NCBI RefSeq assembly: GCF_016888125.1
Contig: NZ_JACSWA010000366.1
Coordinates: forward strand, 1-50,551
DNA from: Spirulina sp. CCY15215
Lineage (GTDB): Bacteria; Cyanobacteriota; Cyanobacteriia; Cyanobacteriales; Spirulinaceae
Length of the DNA: 50,551 bases
Direction of reading: 5' to 3'
A model generated the notes under the pieces. That model worked only from the letters and a program-made list of their open reading frames with translations. It did not search any database and was not told the origin of the DNA. This document shows positions 7,437 through 17,100 of this stretch, piece by piece (position 1 is the first letter of the stretch; every line of letters starts with the position of its first letter). The translations under genes were made by a program, and so were the position numbers.

Positions 7437-9353
7437 ATGCCAAAAGTAGTTGGAATTGATTTAGGAACGACAAACTCTTGCGTTGCGGTAATGGAAGGGG
7501 GGAAACCCACCGTAATCGCTAATGCTGAAGGATTTAGAACTACCCCTTCCGTCGTTGCTTACGCCAAAAATGGCGATCGCCTCGTGGGTCAAATTGCCAA
7601 ACGTCAAGCGGTGATGAACACGGGCAATACATTTTATTCCGTCAAACGTTTCATCGGCCGTAAATTTGATGAAGTAACCACGGAAACCACTGAAGTTGCC
7701 TATAAAGTCCTACGGGATGGTAATGCTAACGTTAAATTAGAATGCCCCGCCCTCAACAAGCAGTTTGCCCCCGAGGAAATTTCTGCCCAGGTTTTACGGA
7801 AGTTGATCGAAGATGCCAGTAAGTATCTCGGCGAAACCGTTACGCAAGCCGTAATTACCGTACCTGCTTACTTTAATGATTCCCAGCGCCAAGCGACAAA
7901 AGACGCGGGAAAAATTGCGGGAGTGGAAGTGCTACGGATCATCAATGAACCCACGGCTGCAGCCCTCGCTTACGGTTTAGAGAAGAAAAGTAATGAAACC
8001 ATTCTTGTATTTGACTTGGGAGGCGGTACATTTGACGTATCTATTCTCGAAGTTGGAGACGGTGTTTTTGAAGTTCTGGCCACTTCTGGGGATACTCACC
8101 TCGGGGGAGATGACTTCGATAAGAAGATCGTAGACTATCTCGCTGAAGAATTTAAGAAAGTTGAAGGCATTGACCTTCGCAAAGATAATCAAGCCTTACA
8201 GCGCCTGACAGAAGCCGCAGAAAAAGCGAAAATTGAACTGTCTAGCGTCACCCAATCGGAAATTAATCTTCCCTTCATTACTGCCACCCAGGATGGTCCA
8301 AAACACCTCGATACGACCCTGACTCGCAGTAAATTTGAAGAACTTTGTTCCGATCTGATCGATCGCTGTCGCATTCCGGTGGAAAATGCCGTTCGCGATG
8401 CCAAATTAGATAAGAGTGCGATCGATGAAGTTGTATTGGTGGGGGGTTCTACTCGCATTCCCGCGATCGCCGATGCAGTCAAGCGGGTTTTAGATAAGGA
8501 ACCCAACCAAAGCGTTAACCCCGATGAAGTGGTGGCTGTTGGTGCCGCGATCCAAGGGGGAGTTCTCGCGGGAGAAGTCAAAGATATTCTCTTATTGGAC
8601 GTAACCCCTCTCTCCCTTGGGGTGGAAACCTTGGGGGGTGTCATGACCAAAATTATTCCCCGCAATACCACCATTCCCACCAAAAAATCGGAAGTCTTCT
8701 CTACGGCAGTTGACGGACAAACTAATGTTGAAATTCATGTCCTGCAAGGAGAACGGGAATTTTCCAAGGATAACAAGAGTTTAGGAACTTTCCGACTTGA
8801 TGGCATTCCTCCCGCCGCCCGAGGGGTTCCTCAAATTGAAGTCACTTTCGATATCGATGCCAATGGTATTCTCAATGTCACAGCGAAAGACAAAGGCACC
8901 GGCAAAGAACAGTCCATCAGCATTACAGGGGCTTCTACTTTACCAGGCGATGAAGTCGATCGCATGGTCAAAGAAGCGGAAGTTAATGCCAGTGCCGACC
9001 AAGAACGTCGCGAACGCATCGATCGCAAAAACCAAGCTGATTCTCTCGTGTATCAAGCCGAGAAGCAACTGACGGAACTCGGGGACAAAGTTCCGGCGGA
9101 AGACAAAACTAAGGCGGAAGGCTTAATTAAAACCGTGAAAGAAGCCGTTCAAAAAGAGGACGACGAAACGATCAAAACGGCAATGCCGGAATTGCAACAG
9201 GTGCTTTACAGCATTGGTAGCAGTGTTTACCAAGATGCAGCCAGTGCCGCAGGTGCGGCTCCTGGTGGCGAACCTAGTGACTCTGCTGGTGCTTCTTCTG
9301 CGACGGGTGGGGATGATGTTATTGATGCTGAATTCTCGGAAACGAAGGAATAA
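7437..9353 (+). CDS. dnaK: Hsp70 chaperone DnaK, DnaK2-type
   Basis: The 638-residue Hsp70 starts at ATG 7437, with GAGGAA just upstream; an in-frame TTG 18 bases earlier is unlikely. Motifs include [18 protein letters not shown] (phosphate 1), [14 protein letters not shown] (phosphate 2) and [13 protein letters not shown] (adenosine site). The substrate-binding domain follows from about residue 385 ([14 protein letters not shown]). The lid ends in a Gly/Ala/Ser-rich tail and the acidic close [13 protein letters not shown]. The sequence most resembles the essential, heat-responsive DnaK2 type of cyanobacteria. It works with DnaJ proteins and GrpE in folding and disaggregation. A J-domain protein is encoded in this window at 18.7 kb but not next to it. 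The gene appears monocistronic, with a terminator after it. Confidence 0.96.
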   Translation: MPKVVGIDLGTTNSCVAVMEGGKPTVIANAEGFRTTPSVVAYAKNGDRLVGQIAKRQAVMNTGNTFYSVKRFIGRKFDEVTTETTEVAYKVLRDGNANVKLECPALNKQFAPEEISAQVLRKLIEDASKYLGETVTQAVITVPAYFNDSQRQATKDAGKIAGVEVLRIINEPTAAALAYGLEKKSNETILVFDLGGGTFDVSILEVGDGVFEVLATSGDTHLGGDDFDKKIVDYLAEEFKKVEGIDLRKDNQALQRLTEAAEKAKIELSSVTQSEINLPFITATQDGPKHLDTTLTRSKFEELCSDLIDRCRIPVENAVRDAKLDKSAIDEVVLVGGSTRIPAIADAVKRVLDKEPNQSVNPDEVVAVGAAIQGGVLAGEVKDILLLDVTPLSLGVETLGGVMTKIIPRNTTIPTKKSEVFSTAVDGQTNVEIHVLQGEREFSKDNKSLGTFRLDGIPPAARGVPQIEVTFDIDANGILNVTAKDKGTGKEQSISITGASTLPGDEVDRMVKEAEVNASADQERRERIDRKNQADSLVYQAEKQLTELGDKVPAEDKTKAEGLIKTVKEAVQKEDDETIKTAMPELQQVLYSIGSSVYQDAASAAGAAPGGEPSDSAGASSATGGDDVIDAEFSETKE

Positions 9354-9382
9354 GGCGATCGCATTCTCTAATCGCTAATATT

Positions 9383-9420
9383 AAGGACATCGGTTTTTAA
9401 AAACTGATGTCCTTATTTCG
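9383..9420 (+). terminator. Rho-independent terminator after dnaK
   Basis: AAGGACATC (9383-9391) pairs with GATGTCCTT (9406-9414) and the inner TTTTT/AAAAA extends the stem. A T-rich tail follows. It lies 30 bp after the dnaK stop. Confidence 0.65.
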
Positions 9421-9487
9421 TCCTTATTTCGTTTCTTGCGATTTCTTGCGAATCAAAATCTTATTTTAGTTTAGTTTAATCTTTTAT

Positions 9488-9943
9488 TTATAGTTTAAAA
9501 TCATCATAGTAATAGGGGCGAACGCGAGAAGAAAAGCCGGATGCTTTAAATTGTTTGAGTTGTAGGGGGGTAGGCTGATTGGCTGCGACAGAAATTCTAA
9601 TTTCAAATTCGCTTTCTCCTGGGGGAATAGAGGGAATTGTGCCGACACGACTGCGATTTTGCATGACGTTATTGCCGTCCTTGTCGTAAATCCGTCCAAA
9701 TACATCCGCATCAACGACATATTTATTGGAAGTATTAACGGCAGTTCCGGTAATTAAAAAACAGTTTACTTTTTGACTGCTTCCACTGGCCATCATCCCC
9801 TCTGCTAACTCCGTTGGGCATTCTCGATAATTGAGATTGTTCAGTTTGACTTGAGTTAAAGCCAGACTTTCTGGCGCGATCGCGAAACTGGCAACCCATA
9901 ACAAAATGGCGATCGCGGCGATCGCTAAATTTCTAAATTTCAT
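9488..9943 (-). CDS. Secreted protein of unknown function
   Basis: The 151-residue protein opens with a signal peptide (MKFRNLAIAAIAILLWVASFAIAPESLA, residues 1-28). The mature part contains two cysteines (in YRECP and VNCFLITG), which could form a disulfide bond. The pattern VNTSNKYVVDADVFGRIYDKDGN...IPPGESEFEIRI resembles the FxLYD type of beta-sandwich domain, in which an extracytoplasmic fold is built around a conserved tyrosine/aspartate strand. That family call is tentative. The gene is convergent with dnaK, stands 75 bp from the DUF760 gene upstream, and its product probably lies in the periplasm or is attached to an extracytoplasmic membrane face. Confidence 0.7.
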   Translation of the reverse strand: MKFRNLAIAAIAILLWVASFAIAPESLALTQVKLNNLNYRECPTELAEGMMASGSSQKVNCFLITGTAVNTSNKYVVDADVFGRIYDKDGNNVMQNRSRVGTIPSIPPGESEFEIRISVAANQPTPLQLKQFKASGFSSRVRPYYYDDFKL

Positions 9944-10018
9944 TTAATAACCTCCGTTGGGGAAATAACCCCAACCATTATCTGGTATCTGGCTAAAAAT
10001 CAGTATCTCAAACAACCA

Positions 10019-10354
10019 TTAATCAAGATTGAGAGATGCTATCCCCTCTAAAGAGGTATCTAGTTCCATGCGCTGTTCCATGCGACGCAGGAAATATCCC
10101 GTCATCATGGCAGATGCTAAAATGTTAGCCATGTTATCGCGATCGGTCACGATTTGAACATTAAAATCTTCAGACGGTAACATCCCTACCAAACCCTGCA
10201 CATTTTGGGAAATAATCTGCTTAATTTCGGGGGTTGCAGACTGAGCAATTTGTTCGAGTATTTCGGGCTTTTGCTGTTTGAGATACTGCAAGAGGATGTT
10301 GCTAATCTCTGATTCTTCTACTTCGGAATAAAAAATATTAGGATTAAATACCAT
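10019..10354 (-). CDS. DUF760 family protein
   Basis: The 111-residue protein has the DUF760 pattern: a helical start (ISNILLQYLKQQKPEILEQI), the central NVQGLVGMLPSEDFNVQIVTDRDNMANILASAMMTGYFLRRMEQRMELD, and a short acidic tail. The family is found in cyanobacteria and plastids; its molecular function is not firmly known to me. It is soluble and cytoplasmic by composition. The start at 10354 puts the conserved part at the normal distance from the N-terminus. The neighbours (secreted protein downstream, scpB upstream) give no functional link. Confidence 0.85.
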   Translation of the reverse strand: MVFNPNIFYSEVEESEISNILLQYLKQQKPEILEQIAQSATPEIKQIISQNVQGLVGMLPSEDFNVQIVTDRDNMANILASAMMTGYFLRRMEQRMELDTSLEGIASLNLD

Positions 10355-10467
10355 CAGAATCCTTAAAGAGCTTAACTGCGCTTATTCTACTCTAAACCAT
10401 CTTGACAAAAATCGTGCGGCGATCGCAGGGTATTTTGGCAATATTTTGACACAGAGGGTAAGAAATA

Positions 10468-10980
10468 TTATTCTTCACAATCGCTGTTCTCCTCTTCCAG
10501 ATTGACTTGTGTTAAGATTTGCGACAGTTCGTCAACTTCAAAATATTGCTGAAATCGTTCGGTCACTTCTAACCAAAAAGAACGCCCTTCTGCTTGACGA
10601 CGTTTGCGGACAAAGCCAAATTGTACCAGTTCTTGCACCTGTTGGTAGGCGCTACTGCCCCTCAGTTCGATCAATTCGGTTTGTAGGATAGGAGATTTGA
10701 GGGCGATCGCGGCGAGGGTTCGCAAGGCACCAATTCCCAATTCTGCGGGGACAAGGTGGTGCAGAAGGTCTTGGAAGGTTTCCCGCAGTTGCAGGCTATA
10801 CCCGCTTGGAGTATCGGCAATTTCTAAAGCACTGTCTCGGTGGGCATAATCGTCCATCAGTTCGAGAAGGGCATCTTTGGCTTCTTGGCGGGAAATTCCC
10901 GCACATTCCGCGATCGCCGCTAGACCCATCGGCTGACCTTTCAGATATAAAATCGCTTCAATTTGTGTGGCGAGACGCAT
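10468..10980 (-). CDS. scpB: Segregation and condensation protein B
   Basis: The 170-residue protein matches ScpB, the winged-helix subunit that with ScpA and SMC forms the condensin-like complex organising the chromosome. Typical sequence is MRLATQIEAILYLKGQPM at the start, then GIGALRTLAAIALKSPILQTELIELRGSSAYQQVQELVQFGFV in the second winged helix. The ATG at 10980 is preferred over an in-frame TTG two codons earlier. scpA and smc are not in the window. The gene is followed by DUF760 and preceded by an ABC ATPase on the same strand; gaps of 52-114 bp allow but do not prove cotranscription. Confidence 0.92.
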   Translation of the reverse strand: MRLATQIEAILYLKGQPMGLAAIAECAGISRQEAKDALLELMDDYAHRDSALEIADTPSGYSLQLRETFQDLLHHLVPAELGIGALRTLAAIALKSPILQTELIELRGSSAYQQVQELVQFGFVRKRRQAEGRSFWLEVTERFQQYFEVDELSQILTQVNLEEENSDCEE

Positions 10981-11031
10981 TATCAATGAACAATTAGCAA
11001 TGAAGAGAGGGAAGGAGGAAACAGGAATTGG

Positions 11032-11880
11032 CTAATCTAGTTGATGTCCGGTTAGTTTAACAAAGATATCCTCTAGATTGGATTCTCGGATGGTGATGCC
11101 GATTTTATTGGAGAGGGATTCAAGGTAAGTATTGGCGGCTTCTAGGGTAGGGAAAAATTGCGATTCAAGGCGATCGCCGATCTGTTTAATGGCTAATCCT
11201 TCTCCATATTTACTTTTAAATTCTGCTAATGTTCCCAATTCAATCAATTTTCCACTATCCATAATGCCGATGCGATCGCATAAAAATTCCACTTCTTCCA
11301 TATAGTGACTGGTTAATAATACTGTCATACCTTGGCGGTTTAAATCGCGAATCATCTCCCAGAGACGGCGACGGTTTTGGGGATCGAGTCCCACGGTGGG
11401 TTCATCTAAAAAGAGGATTTTGGGTTCGTGGAGGAGGGCACGGGCAATTTGTAAGCGGCGTTTCATGCCCCCAGACAGGGTTTTTACGAGGTCTTTGCGG
11501 CGATCGCTCAAATCGACGTACTCTAGCCAGCGATCGATGCGTTGCTGGCGATCGGCTTTGGGAATGTGGTGCATCCGTCCGTGAAATTCCAGATTTTCCC
11601 AGACGGTGAGATCCGCATCGACGCTGGTTTGTTGCAGGACAACTCCGATGCTGCGTCGAACCAGATCCCTTTGGTGGCGCACGTTATAGCCTGCTACTTC
11701 GATTTCTCCTTCTGTGGGTTGGGTCAGGGTAATAATACTGCGAATCGTAGTAGATTTTCCCGCCCCATTCGGTCCCAAGAGTCCAAACATCTCCCCAGAT
11801 TTAATCTCGAAGGAGAGGCGATCGACTACGGGAATTTTGTTGTAGATTTTGGAAACATCTTTGAGAGTGACAGCGCCCAT
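11032..11880 (-). CDS. ABC transporter ATP-binding protein (DrrA-like)
   Basis: The 282-residue ATPase has Walker A GPNGAGKST, Q-loop VVLQQTSVDADLTVWEN, signature LSGGMKRRL, Walker B ILFLDEPTVGLD and the switch histidine in LLTSHYMEEVE. The C-terminal 60 residues (GLAIKQIGDRLE...ESNLEDIFVKLTGHQLD) are typical of the DrrA/NatA-type subunits that energise ABC-2 membrane proteins exporting drugs or lipids. No permease is adjacent, so the partner must be encoded elsewhere. The start MGAVTLKDV at 11880 is chosen because the seven-codon extension to 11901 runs into a dispersed hairpin repeat. Substrate unknown. Confidence 0.88.
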   Translation of the reverse strand: MGAVTLKDVSKIYNKIPVVDRLSFEIKSGEMFGLLGPNGAGKSTTIRSIITLTQPTEGEIEVAGYNVRHQRDLVRRSIGVVLQQTSVDADLTVWENLEFHGRMHHIPKADRQQRIDRWLEYVDLSDRRKDLVKTLSGGMKRRLQIARALLHEPKILFLDEPTVGLDPQNRRRLWEMIRDLNRQGMTVLLTSHYMEEVEFLCDRIGIMDSGKLIELGTLAEFKSKYGEGLAIKQIGDRLESQFFPTLEAANTYLESLSNKIGITIRESNLEDIFVKLTGHQLD

Positions 11881-11893
11881 AAATTTAAAATAT

Positions 11894-11912
11894 GGGCGCA
11901 CGCAATGCGCCC
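11894..11912. repeat. Dispersed GGGCGCA hairpin repeat
   Basis: GGGCGCA and TGCGCCC flank the 5-base loop CGCAA, followed by CCTACGATAG. This is a widespread cyanobacterial intergenic hairpin motif. It overlaps the upstream in-frame extension of the ABC ATPase gene, which argues for the later start codon. Confidence 0.6.
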
Positions 11913-12059
11913 CTACGATAGCAAATTTGACTAACTTGTTATTGTCACCGATTTTGGCGATCGCTGCAAATCTAATGTTAATCCAGTGTTAATCTAGGGA
12001 AACCGAAGGGCGATCGCACTCTCTGTTACAATCCAATCATTAAGTATGTTAAACAGTCA

Positions 12060-13169
12060 ATGCTAAAAAACATTCAAATAAGAGGATATAAATCAATCAA
12101 AAGACTTGACCTAAAGTTAACTAATTTCAATGTTCTGATTGGTGCAAATGGTGCAGGAAAATCCAATTTAATCTCTTTTTTTAAACTCCTAAGATGGATG
12201 ATACAATCGGGAACAGGCCAACTTCAATATTTTATTGGTCAGTCGGGAGGAGGCAATCCATTTTTATTTGATGGCCTTCAAACAACATCTCGATTTCAAG
12301 CTGAGTTGAATTTTGAGACGGATGCAGGAAGAAATGATTATTCTATTATATTGTCCCATGCCGATCCCGATACATTGATTTTTGCAAGCGAACGATATCG
12401 CTTTTCACGCTTCGATCGGGAAGGAACAGCAGATTGGATTTATTTGGATTCCGGACATCGAGAATCTAGATTAATCAATGCTGCCAATAATGGAGAAGAC
12501 AAAACAGCAAAAACCATTTTTTCATTAATCCAAAGATGTGTTTATCATCAATTTCATAATACATCAGAAAATTCGCGTATCAGACAAAGATGGGATATTG
12601 ATGATAATCGATATCTTAAGGAAGATGCTGCAAATTTAGCACCTTTTCTCTTCAGACTGCGCGAGTATGAGCCTCAATGTTACTCAAGAATTGTAGAAAC
12701 TATTAGACAAATTACACCTTTTTTTGCAGACTTTGTTTTTGAACCTGTAGGAAATAAATTGATTTTGCAATGGCGAGAGTTAGAATCAGATTTGCTTTTT
12801 AGTTCTCATCAAGCCTCAGATGGAACTTTAAGAAGTATCGCTTTAATTGCTTTACTTTTGCAACCCAGAGATCAACTTCCCGATATTCTCATTTTTGATG
12901 AACCAGAATTGGGTTTGCATCCTTATGCAATTAATATTATTGCTGGATTAATGCAAAGTATTTCTCAGCAAACTCAAATCATTCTAGCTACTCAATCGGC
13001 TTCTTTAATCGACTATTTTCAGCCAGAAGATATTATAGTTGTAGAGAGGAAGGGACGAGAATCTATATTTCACCGAAAGAGTTATGAAGAATTACAAGAT
13101 TGGCTAGAAGATTATTCTTTATCAGAACTTTGGGATAAAAATGTGATCGGAGGTAGACCCAGTAAATGA
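12060..13169 (+). CDS. AAA_21/OLD-like ATPase, partner of truncated DUF4276 protein
   Basis: The 369-residue protein is an SMC/RecF-like ATPase of the AAA_21 group. It has Walker A IGANGAGKSN (residues 27-36), signature-like SDGTLRSIAL (253-262), Walker B ILIFDEPELGLHP (276-288) and QIILATQSASLIDYF as the histidine/sensor-region equivalent. There is no coiled coil of the full SMC type. Its stop codon overlaps the next start (ATGA at 13166-13169), so the two products were translationally coupled. The partner encodes a DUF4276 (TOPRIM-like) protein. Such ATPase/TOPRIM-type pairs resemble split OLD nucleases and PARIS-like defence modules, hence a defence role is inferred. The ATPase itself is complete; its partner is not. 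The region is AT-rich compared with its neighbours. Confidence 0.75.
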   Translation: MLKNIQIRGYKSIKRLDLKLTNFNVLIGANGAGKSNLISFFKLLRWMIQSGTGQLQYFIGQSGGGNPFLFDGLQTTSRFQAELNFETDAGRNDYSIILSHADPDTLIFASERYRFSRFDREGTADWIYLDSGHRESRLINAANNGEDKTAKTIFSLIQRCVYHQFHNTSENSRIRQRWDIDDNRYLKEDAANLAPFLFRLREYEPQCYSRIVETIRQITPFFADFVFEPVGNKLILQWRELESDLLFSSHQASDGTLRSIALIALLLQPRDQLPDILIFDEPELGLHPYAINIIAGLMQSISQQTQIILATQSASLIDYFQPEDIIVVERKGRESIFHRKSYEELQDWLEDYSLSELWDKNVIGGRPSK

Positions 13170-13348
13170 TTCGTCTTCATATTATTGCTGAAGGAAACAC
13201 AGAAGAAAGTTTTGTGAAAACTCTTTTGATCGAACATCTCGGTTATTGTAATCTTTCCACTGATGTTCGTCTGCAATTCTCTAGATGTTTCAGGAATCGC
13301 AATTTACTGCAAATTCTCCAAACGAATGCGCGGATCGACGGCTTTTAA
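13166..13348 (+). pseudogene. Truncated DUF4276 gene
   Basis: The frame begins MIRLHIIAEGNTEESFVKTLL and continues to NLSTDVR at about residue 35, the standard opening of DUF4276 proteins, which are normally around 200 residues. After about position 13280 the homology ends and the frame reads antisense through the 3' end of the peptide-permease gene, stopping at 13348. So 80% or more of the protein is missing, including most of the presumed catalytic fold. The ATGA overlap with the ATPase gene is retained. A deletion that fused this gene to the permease 3' flank is the simplest explanation. Confidence 0.75.
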
Positions 13349-14356
13349 TAATAAATCTGACAACAAATTGCCGATAATCAACATTAATGCACCCATCATC
13401 AAACTGGCCATGACTAAATATAAATCTTGCGTCATAACTGCGCCTAAAATTAATCGTCCTAACCCTGGCCAATTAAAGAAATATTCAGCAATAAACGAAC
13501 CGCTTAATAGACTGGCAAATTCAAACCCTAAAATTGTCACCAAAGGATTCACCGCATTGCGTAAAGCGTGAACATACATGACTCGATCTTCCGATAAACC
13601 TTTGGCTCTTGCGGTTTGAATGTATTCTTGTCGAAGAACGTCTAATAAAGAGCCTCGCGTCAAGCGTTGCAGTCCGGCAAAACTGGTAATACTGAGGGCA
13701 ATAGTAGGGAGAATCATGTGCCAAGCAATATCAAAAATCCTGCCTAGAAAAGAGAGTTCATTATGGTTAATACTGGTCATTCCCCCAACAGGAAGTAAAG
13801 GGGAGAGAAGTTGAGCCACAAAAAGTAGTAATAGTGCTGTAATGAAACTGGGAAAACCCTGACCAATATAACTGAGGACTCGTAAGGCTTTATCCAAAGG
13901 TTGATTTTGCTTCACAGCACCAATAATCCCCAAAGGAAGGGCGATCGCCCAAGTGACAATAATAGAAGAAATTGCCAACAGCAAAGTATTGCCCATGCGT
14001 TCAATAATAAGAGAACTTACATCTCGGGAATAGACAAAACTGCGACCGAAATCAAAGTGAGTCACTACCCTTACCAACCAGGTCCAATACTGGGTTAACA
14101 TTGGTCGATCTAGTCCATATCGTGCCGTTAATTGCGCGATCGTATCTTCGGAAATGGTCGGATCTTCCTTGAGAATATCCAGATAGTTACCGGGGGCTAG
14201 TTGGATAATCGCAAAGGATAGCGCCGAGGCTAACAGTAGCGTTAACAGCGCTTGTAATAACCGTTTGAGAATATAGAAGCTAGTCTCATTGATGAGGATA
14301 CCGAGAACTCGTTGGCGCAAAAAATTGGGGCGATCGCGTAATTTAGTAGCAGTCAT
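13304..14356 (-). CDS. Peptide/dipeptide ABC transporter permease (DppB/OppB family)
   Basis: The 350-residue inner-membrane protein has an extra N-terminal cytoplasmic stretch, then the DppB pattern: TM1 with ALSFAIIQLAPGNYLD and several further helices. The EAA loop sequence EYIQTARAKGLSEDRVMYVHALRNAVNPL contacts the ATPase. The C-terminal segment is FFNWPGLGRLILGAV...DLLLKAVDPRIR. It transports peptides or related solutes with a second permease, ATPases and a binding protein, none of which is in the window. Its last codons overlap the antisense end of the truncated DUF4276 frame, although the permease itself looks complete. Confidence 0.9.
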   Translation of the reverse strand: MTATKLRDRPNFLRQRVLGILINETSFYILKRLLQALLTLLLASALSFAIIQLAPGNYLDILKEDPTISEDTIAQLTARYGLDRPMLTQYWTWLVRVVTHFDFGRSFVYSRDVSSLIIERMGNTLLLAISSIIVTWAIALPLGIIGAVKQNQPLDKALRVLSYIGQGFPSFITALLLLFVAQLLSPLLPVGGMTSINHNELSFLGRIFDIAWHMILPTIALSITSFAGLQRLTRGSLLDVLRQEYIQTARAKGLSEDRVMYVHALRNAVNPLVTILGFEFASLLSGSFIAEYFFNWPGLGRLILGAVMTQDLYLVMASLMMGALMLIIGNLLSDLLLKAVDPRIRLENLQ

Positions 14357-14443
14357 GTAGTGGAATGGATTATGAGGGACGAGTTAAGGAATGAGTTAGT
14401 AGGGATAAAGGCATCGGGTTTCGTGCCTATTCCCTCTTCCCTT

Positions 14444-14962
14444 CTAATATTCAATTAAACTGATAATTGGGACATCTGGTAATTTTTTGCGTCCTTCCAA
14501 ATCTGTTAACTCAATCAGGAAAACAAAACCTTCCAGATGACCACCGCATCTTTCAACTAGATCGGCTGTTGCTTTCGCCGTTCCCCCCGTGGCAATCAGA
14601 TCGTCTACAATTATCACTCGCCGACCTTCTTCAATGGCATCTTGGTGTATTTCGAGGCAATCTGTGCCATATTCCAACTCGTATTCTACAGAATAAACCT
14701 TCGAGGGTAATTTACCTGGCTTGCGAACGGGAACAAATCCGGCATTTAATTGATAAGCCAATAAAGGGGCAAAAATAAAACCGCGAGATTCCATGCCGAG
14801 GATATAATCTGGTTCTAATCCGGTTTCCCGACATCTTTGGACTAACATATCGGTAGTGTGGCGTAAACCATCGGGATGCTTCAATAGAGTAGTAATGTCC
14901 CGAAAAAGGATTCCGGGTTTGGGAAAATCGTGAATATTACGGATGAGCGATTGGATATCCAT
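14444..14962 (-). CDS. apt: Adenine phosphoribosyltransferase
   Basis: The 172-residue enzyme converts adenine and PRPP to AMP in purine salvage. The PRPP-binding motif [16 protein letters not shown] and the start [23 protein letters not shown] are diagnostic. The size is right for the family. The ATG at 14962 is preferred to a GTG three codons upstream. It is divergent from the alpha/beta hydrolase gene, whose start is only 12 bp away, so the two genes' promoters overlap each other's starts. A hairpin (AGGGATAAAGGCA and TGCCTATTCCCT, 14401-14435) sits after the stop and may end the transcript. Confidence 0.95.
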   Translation of the reverse strand: MDIQSLIRNIHDFPKPGILFRDITTLLKHPDGLRHTTDMLVQRCRETGLEPDYILGMESRGFIFAPLLAYQLNAGFVPVRKPGKLPSKVYSVEYELEYGTDCLEIHQDAIEEGRRVIIVDDLIATGGTAKATADLVERCGGHLEGFVFLIELTDLEGRKKLPDVPIISLIEY

Positions 14963-14974
14963 TAGGAACACAAA

Positions 14975-16462
14975 ATGATAAACTTCTGGAAAGATAGTAC
15001 ACTACTTTTGCTCTTAATTCTTTTCTCTTCTTTAAAGATAAAGGCTTTTGATACAAAATATTCTGCTGAAGCAGCCGAACTCATTGAAACACATTCCTGC
15101 GCTAACTTTGATGTTCCTGCTACTGTTGAAAATGCAAGTTGTGGTTATGTGACTGTGCCAGAATTCCACGATCGCGCTACAAAAACCAGCTTTAAACTTG
15201 CTTTTATTCGTCTCAAAAGTACGGGAAATAACTCCGACTCAACGCCTTTAATTATGGAACAAGGTGGACCCGGTGCCTCTAGTTTCCATCGAGTTCGCCA
15301 TTTTACCCCCGAAGGCATTTTATTACCTTTACAAAAACAACGAGATATCCTTTTAATTGAACAACGAGGGGCTTATTATTCTCGACCCTATTTGCAGTGC
15401 GATCGCGCTGAATTTCCCAGCATTTGTAAAGAACGTTTGGAGGGTGAAGGTATTAATCTCGATGCTTTTAATATGGTACAACACGCCCATGATATTGCCT
15501 TGGTTACTCAAACTCTCGGTTACGATCGCTTCAACTATTACGGCACTTCCTATGCTTCCCAACTCGCTCTTTATTTACTGCGACAATATCCTCAAAGACT
15601 TCGCACCATTATTCTTGATGCTACCATTGCCACGGACTCCGATATCGGTTTTTATCAATTAGAAAGTTTTAGTCGCGCTTTGAGGAATATCTTTGCAGCC
15701 TGCGATCGCGATCGTTTCTGCCAGCAAAACTATCCCAATTTAGAACAAGAATTAACACATCTTCTGGAGAAATTAGAACGGGATCCTTTATCCATAAGTA
15801 TTTCCATTGAAGGAGAAGAAAAAGAACATTATTATTTCCTCAACGGACAAACTTTTGCTTTTTTCCTGCGAGATTTTCTCTATGATGCTCATCAATATGC
15901 CCCTCAATTACCTCGCCTCATTTACGATCTAAATCGGGAAGATTTTACTCTGTTTAAAAATATCTATCGTCAGCGTCTCAAAGAAGCCTTTCCTCTCGCC
16001 AATGGAATGCGTTTTGCGACGATATGTGCTGCCCCTAATCCTCCCATACCTTCTCTGAATTTAAAGCCCACTTTGCTCCTGCTCCAAAGGATCACTATTA
16101 TATCAGGAACTTTAGTGGATTTTTGTTCGTTTTATCCCGTAACGCCCCTTGCCAATAGTGTTTATGAACCCATCCGCAGCGATATTCCTAGCTTAATTTT
16201 ACATGGAGAATACGATCCCATTACTCCTTTACCCTATGGTGAATATGTTGCTCATTTTCTCAGCAAGGCGTATATTTTTGAATATCCTGGTTTGGGACAT
16301 GGTGTATTAGAACAGGGAAATTGTCCTATTATTATGGCATTAGAGTTTCTCGATCGCCCCCAACAATCTCCCGATCGCACTTGTATTGCTAAAATGGGTC
16401 AATGGGGAGTTTGGGAGAATGTTCTGTCTCCAAATTCCGAACTTAATGAGAGGAAGCCTTAA
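14975..16462 (+). CDS. Secreted alpha/beta hydrolase (proline iminopeptidase/TAP-like)
   Basis: The 495-residue protein begins with a hydrophobic segment (residues 8-25), probably a signal peptide or anchor. The hydrolase fold shows an oxyanion-type [11 protein letters not shown], the nucleophile elbow [13 protein letters not shown] with Ser as nucleophile, and the C-terminal TAP-like part [14 protein letters not shown] (acid) and [12 protein letters not shown] (His). Conserved cysteine pairs ([27 protein letters not shown]) suggest an extracytoplasmic location. The related enzymes cleave N-terminal peptides or esters; the substrate here is not known. It begins 12 bp from the divergent apt gene. 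The next gene starts right after it, in operon style. Confidence 0.82.
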   Translation: MINFWKDSTLLLLLILFSSLKIKAFDTKYSAEAAELIETHSCANFDVPATVENASCGYVTVPEFHDRATKTSFKLAFIRLKSTGNNSDSTPLIMEQGGPGASSFHRVRHFTPEGILLPLQKQRDILLIEQRGAYYSRPYLQCDRAEFPSICKERLEGEGINLDAFNMVQHAHDIALVTQTLGYDRFNYYGTSYASQLALYLLRQYPQRLRTIILDATIATDSDIGFYQLESFSRALRNIFAACDRDRFCQQNYPNLEQELTHLLEKLERDPLSISISIEGEEKEHYYFLNGQTFAFFLRDFLYDAHQYAPQLPRLIYDLNREDFTLFKNIYRQRLKEAFPLANGMRFATICAAPNPPIPSLNLKPTLLLLQRITIISGTLVDFCSFYPVTPLANSVYEPIRSDIPSLILHGEYDPITPLPYGEYVAHFLSKAYIFEYPGLGHGVLEQGNCPIIMALEFLDRPQQSPDRTCIAKMGQWGVWENVLSPNSELNERKP

Positions 16463-16463
16463 A

Positions 16464-17057
16464 ATGTTAGATAATCTCGATCGCGACACAATCTCTGATG
16501 ATGAATTAATCGCCACGATCAAACAAGAATTGAAAATTATTCAGGTATTTTGCGAGGAAGAAACCATCGAGAATTTCCCCCCTACATTACAAGTTTTAGA
16601 TTCAGAAGGACGCTGGCAATTTCTCGAGATTCCTAGTGAACCGGATTTTAATAATTCTGTCCAACGTCGTCAAGTTTTAGTCGAGTTGGGTGCAGTTTTC
16701 TATCAAGCATGGGGTCGAGGAATTTATCCTATGATTGTTATGCTGTCTTCAGAAGCATGGATGAAATCTTTTGATTCTAATTCTCAACCTAATCCTTATC
16801 GATCTCCGAGTGACTATCCCGATGCGATCGATTCAATTGTCGTACAAAGTATTACCTTAACTAAAACAGAAATTAATGCGGAAGACAATCAACCTCGTGC
16901 CTGTTTAGCAGTATTAGAAATTAAACAAAGACAACCCTACATTCAAACAGAAATTTTGGTCGAACCGACAATTACACCAGCAGGTCGCGATCGCACGGAT
17001 TTACTGAATCATTTTTATTTAGGTTGGATACAACAAAGTTTAGCTGAAGAAAATTAA
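16464..17057 (+). CDS. Conserved hypothetical protein
   Basis: The 197-residue protein is soluble, with acidic N-terminal helices (DRDTISDDELIATIKQELKI) and a mixed alpha/beta remainder; no motif is recognised. The ATG at 16464 is chosen because AGAGGAAG lies just before it and the start is immediately downstream of the hydrolase stop; the longer frame back to 16386 would overlap the hydrolase gene antiparallel in meaning. Close spacing suggests translational coupling with the hydrolase. Photolyase follows after 43 bp, so all three may form one transcript. Confidence 0.65.
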   Translation: MLDNLDRDTISDDELIATIKQELKIIQVFCEEETIENFPPTLQVLDSEGRWQFLEIPSEPDFNNSVQRRQVLVELGAVFYQAWGRGIYPMIVMLSSEAWMKSFDSNSQPNPYRSPSDYPDAIDSIVVQSITLTKTEINAEDNQPRACLAVLEIKQRQPYIQTEILVEPTITPAGRDRTDLLNHFYLGWIQQSLAEEN

Positions 17058-17100
17058 AAATTTAGTTGCTTAATTACTGCTTATTAATTACTTTTAAATT

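Noticed and set aside
8189-8683. Long antisense ORF inside dnaK
   Set aside because: High-GC codon shadow of a conserved gene; no independent support.
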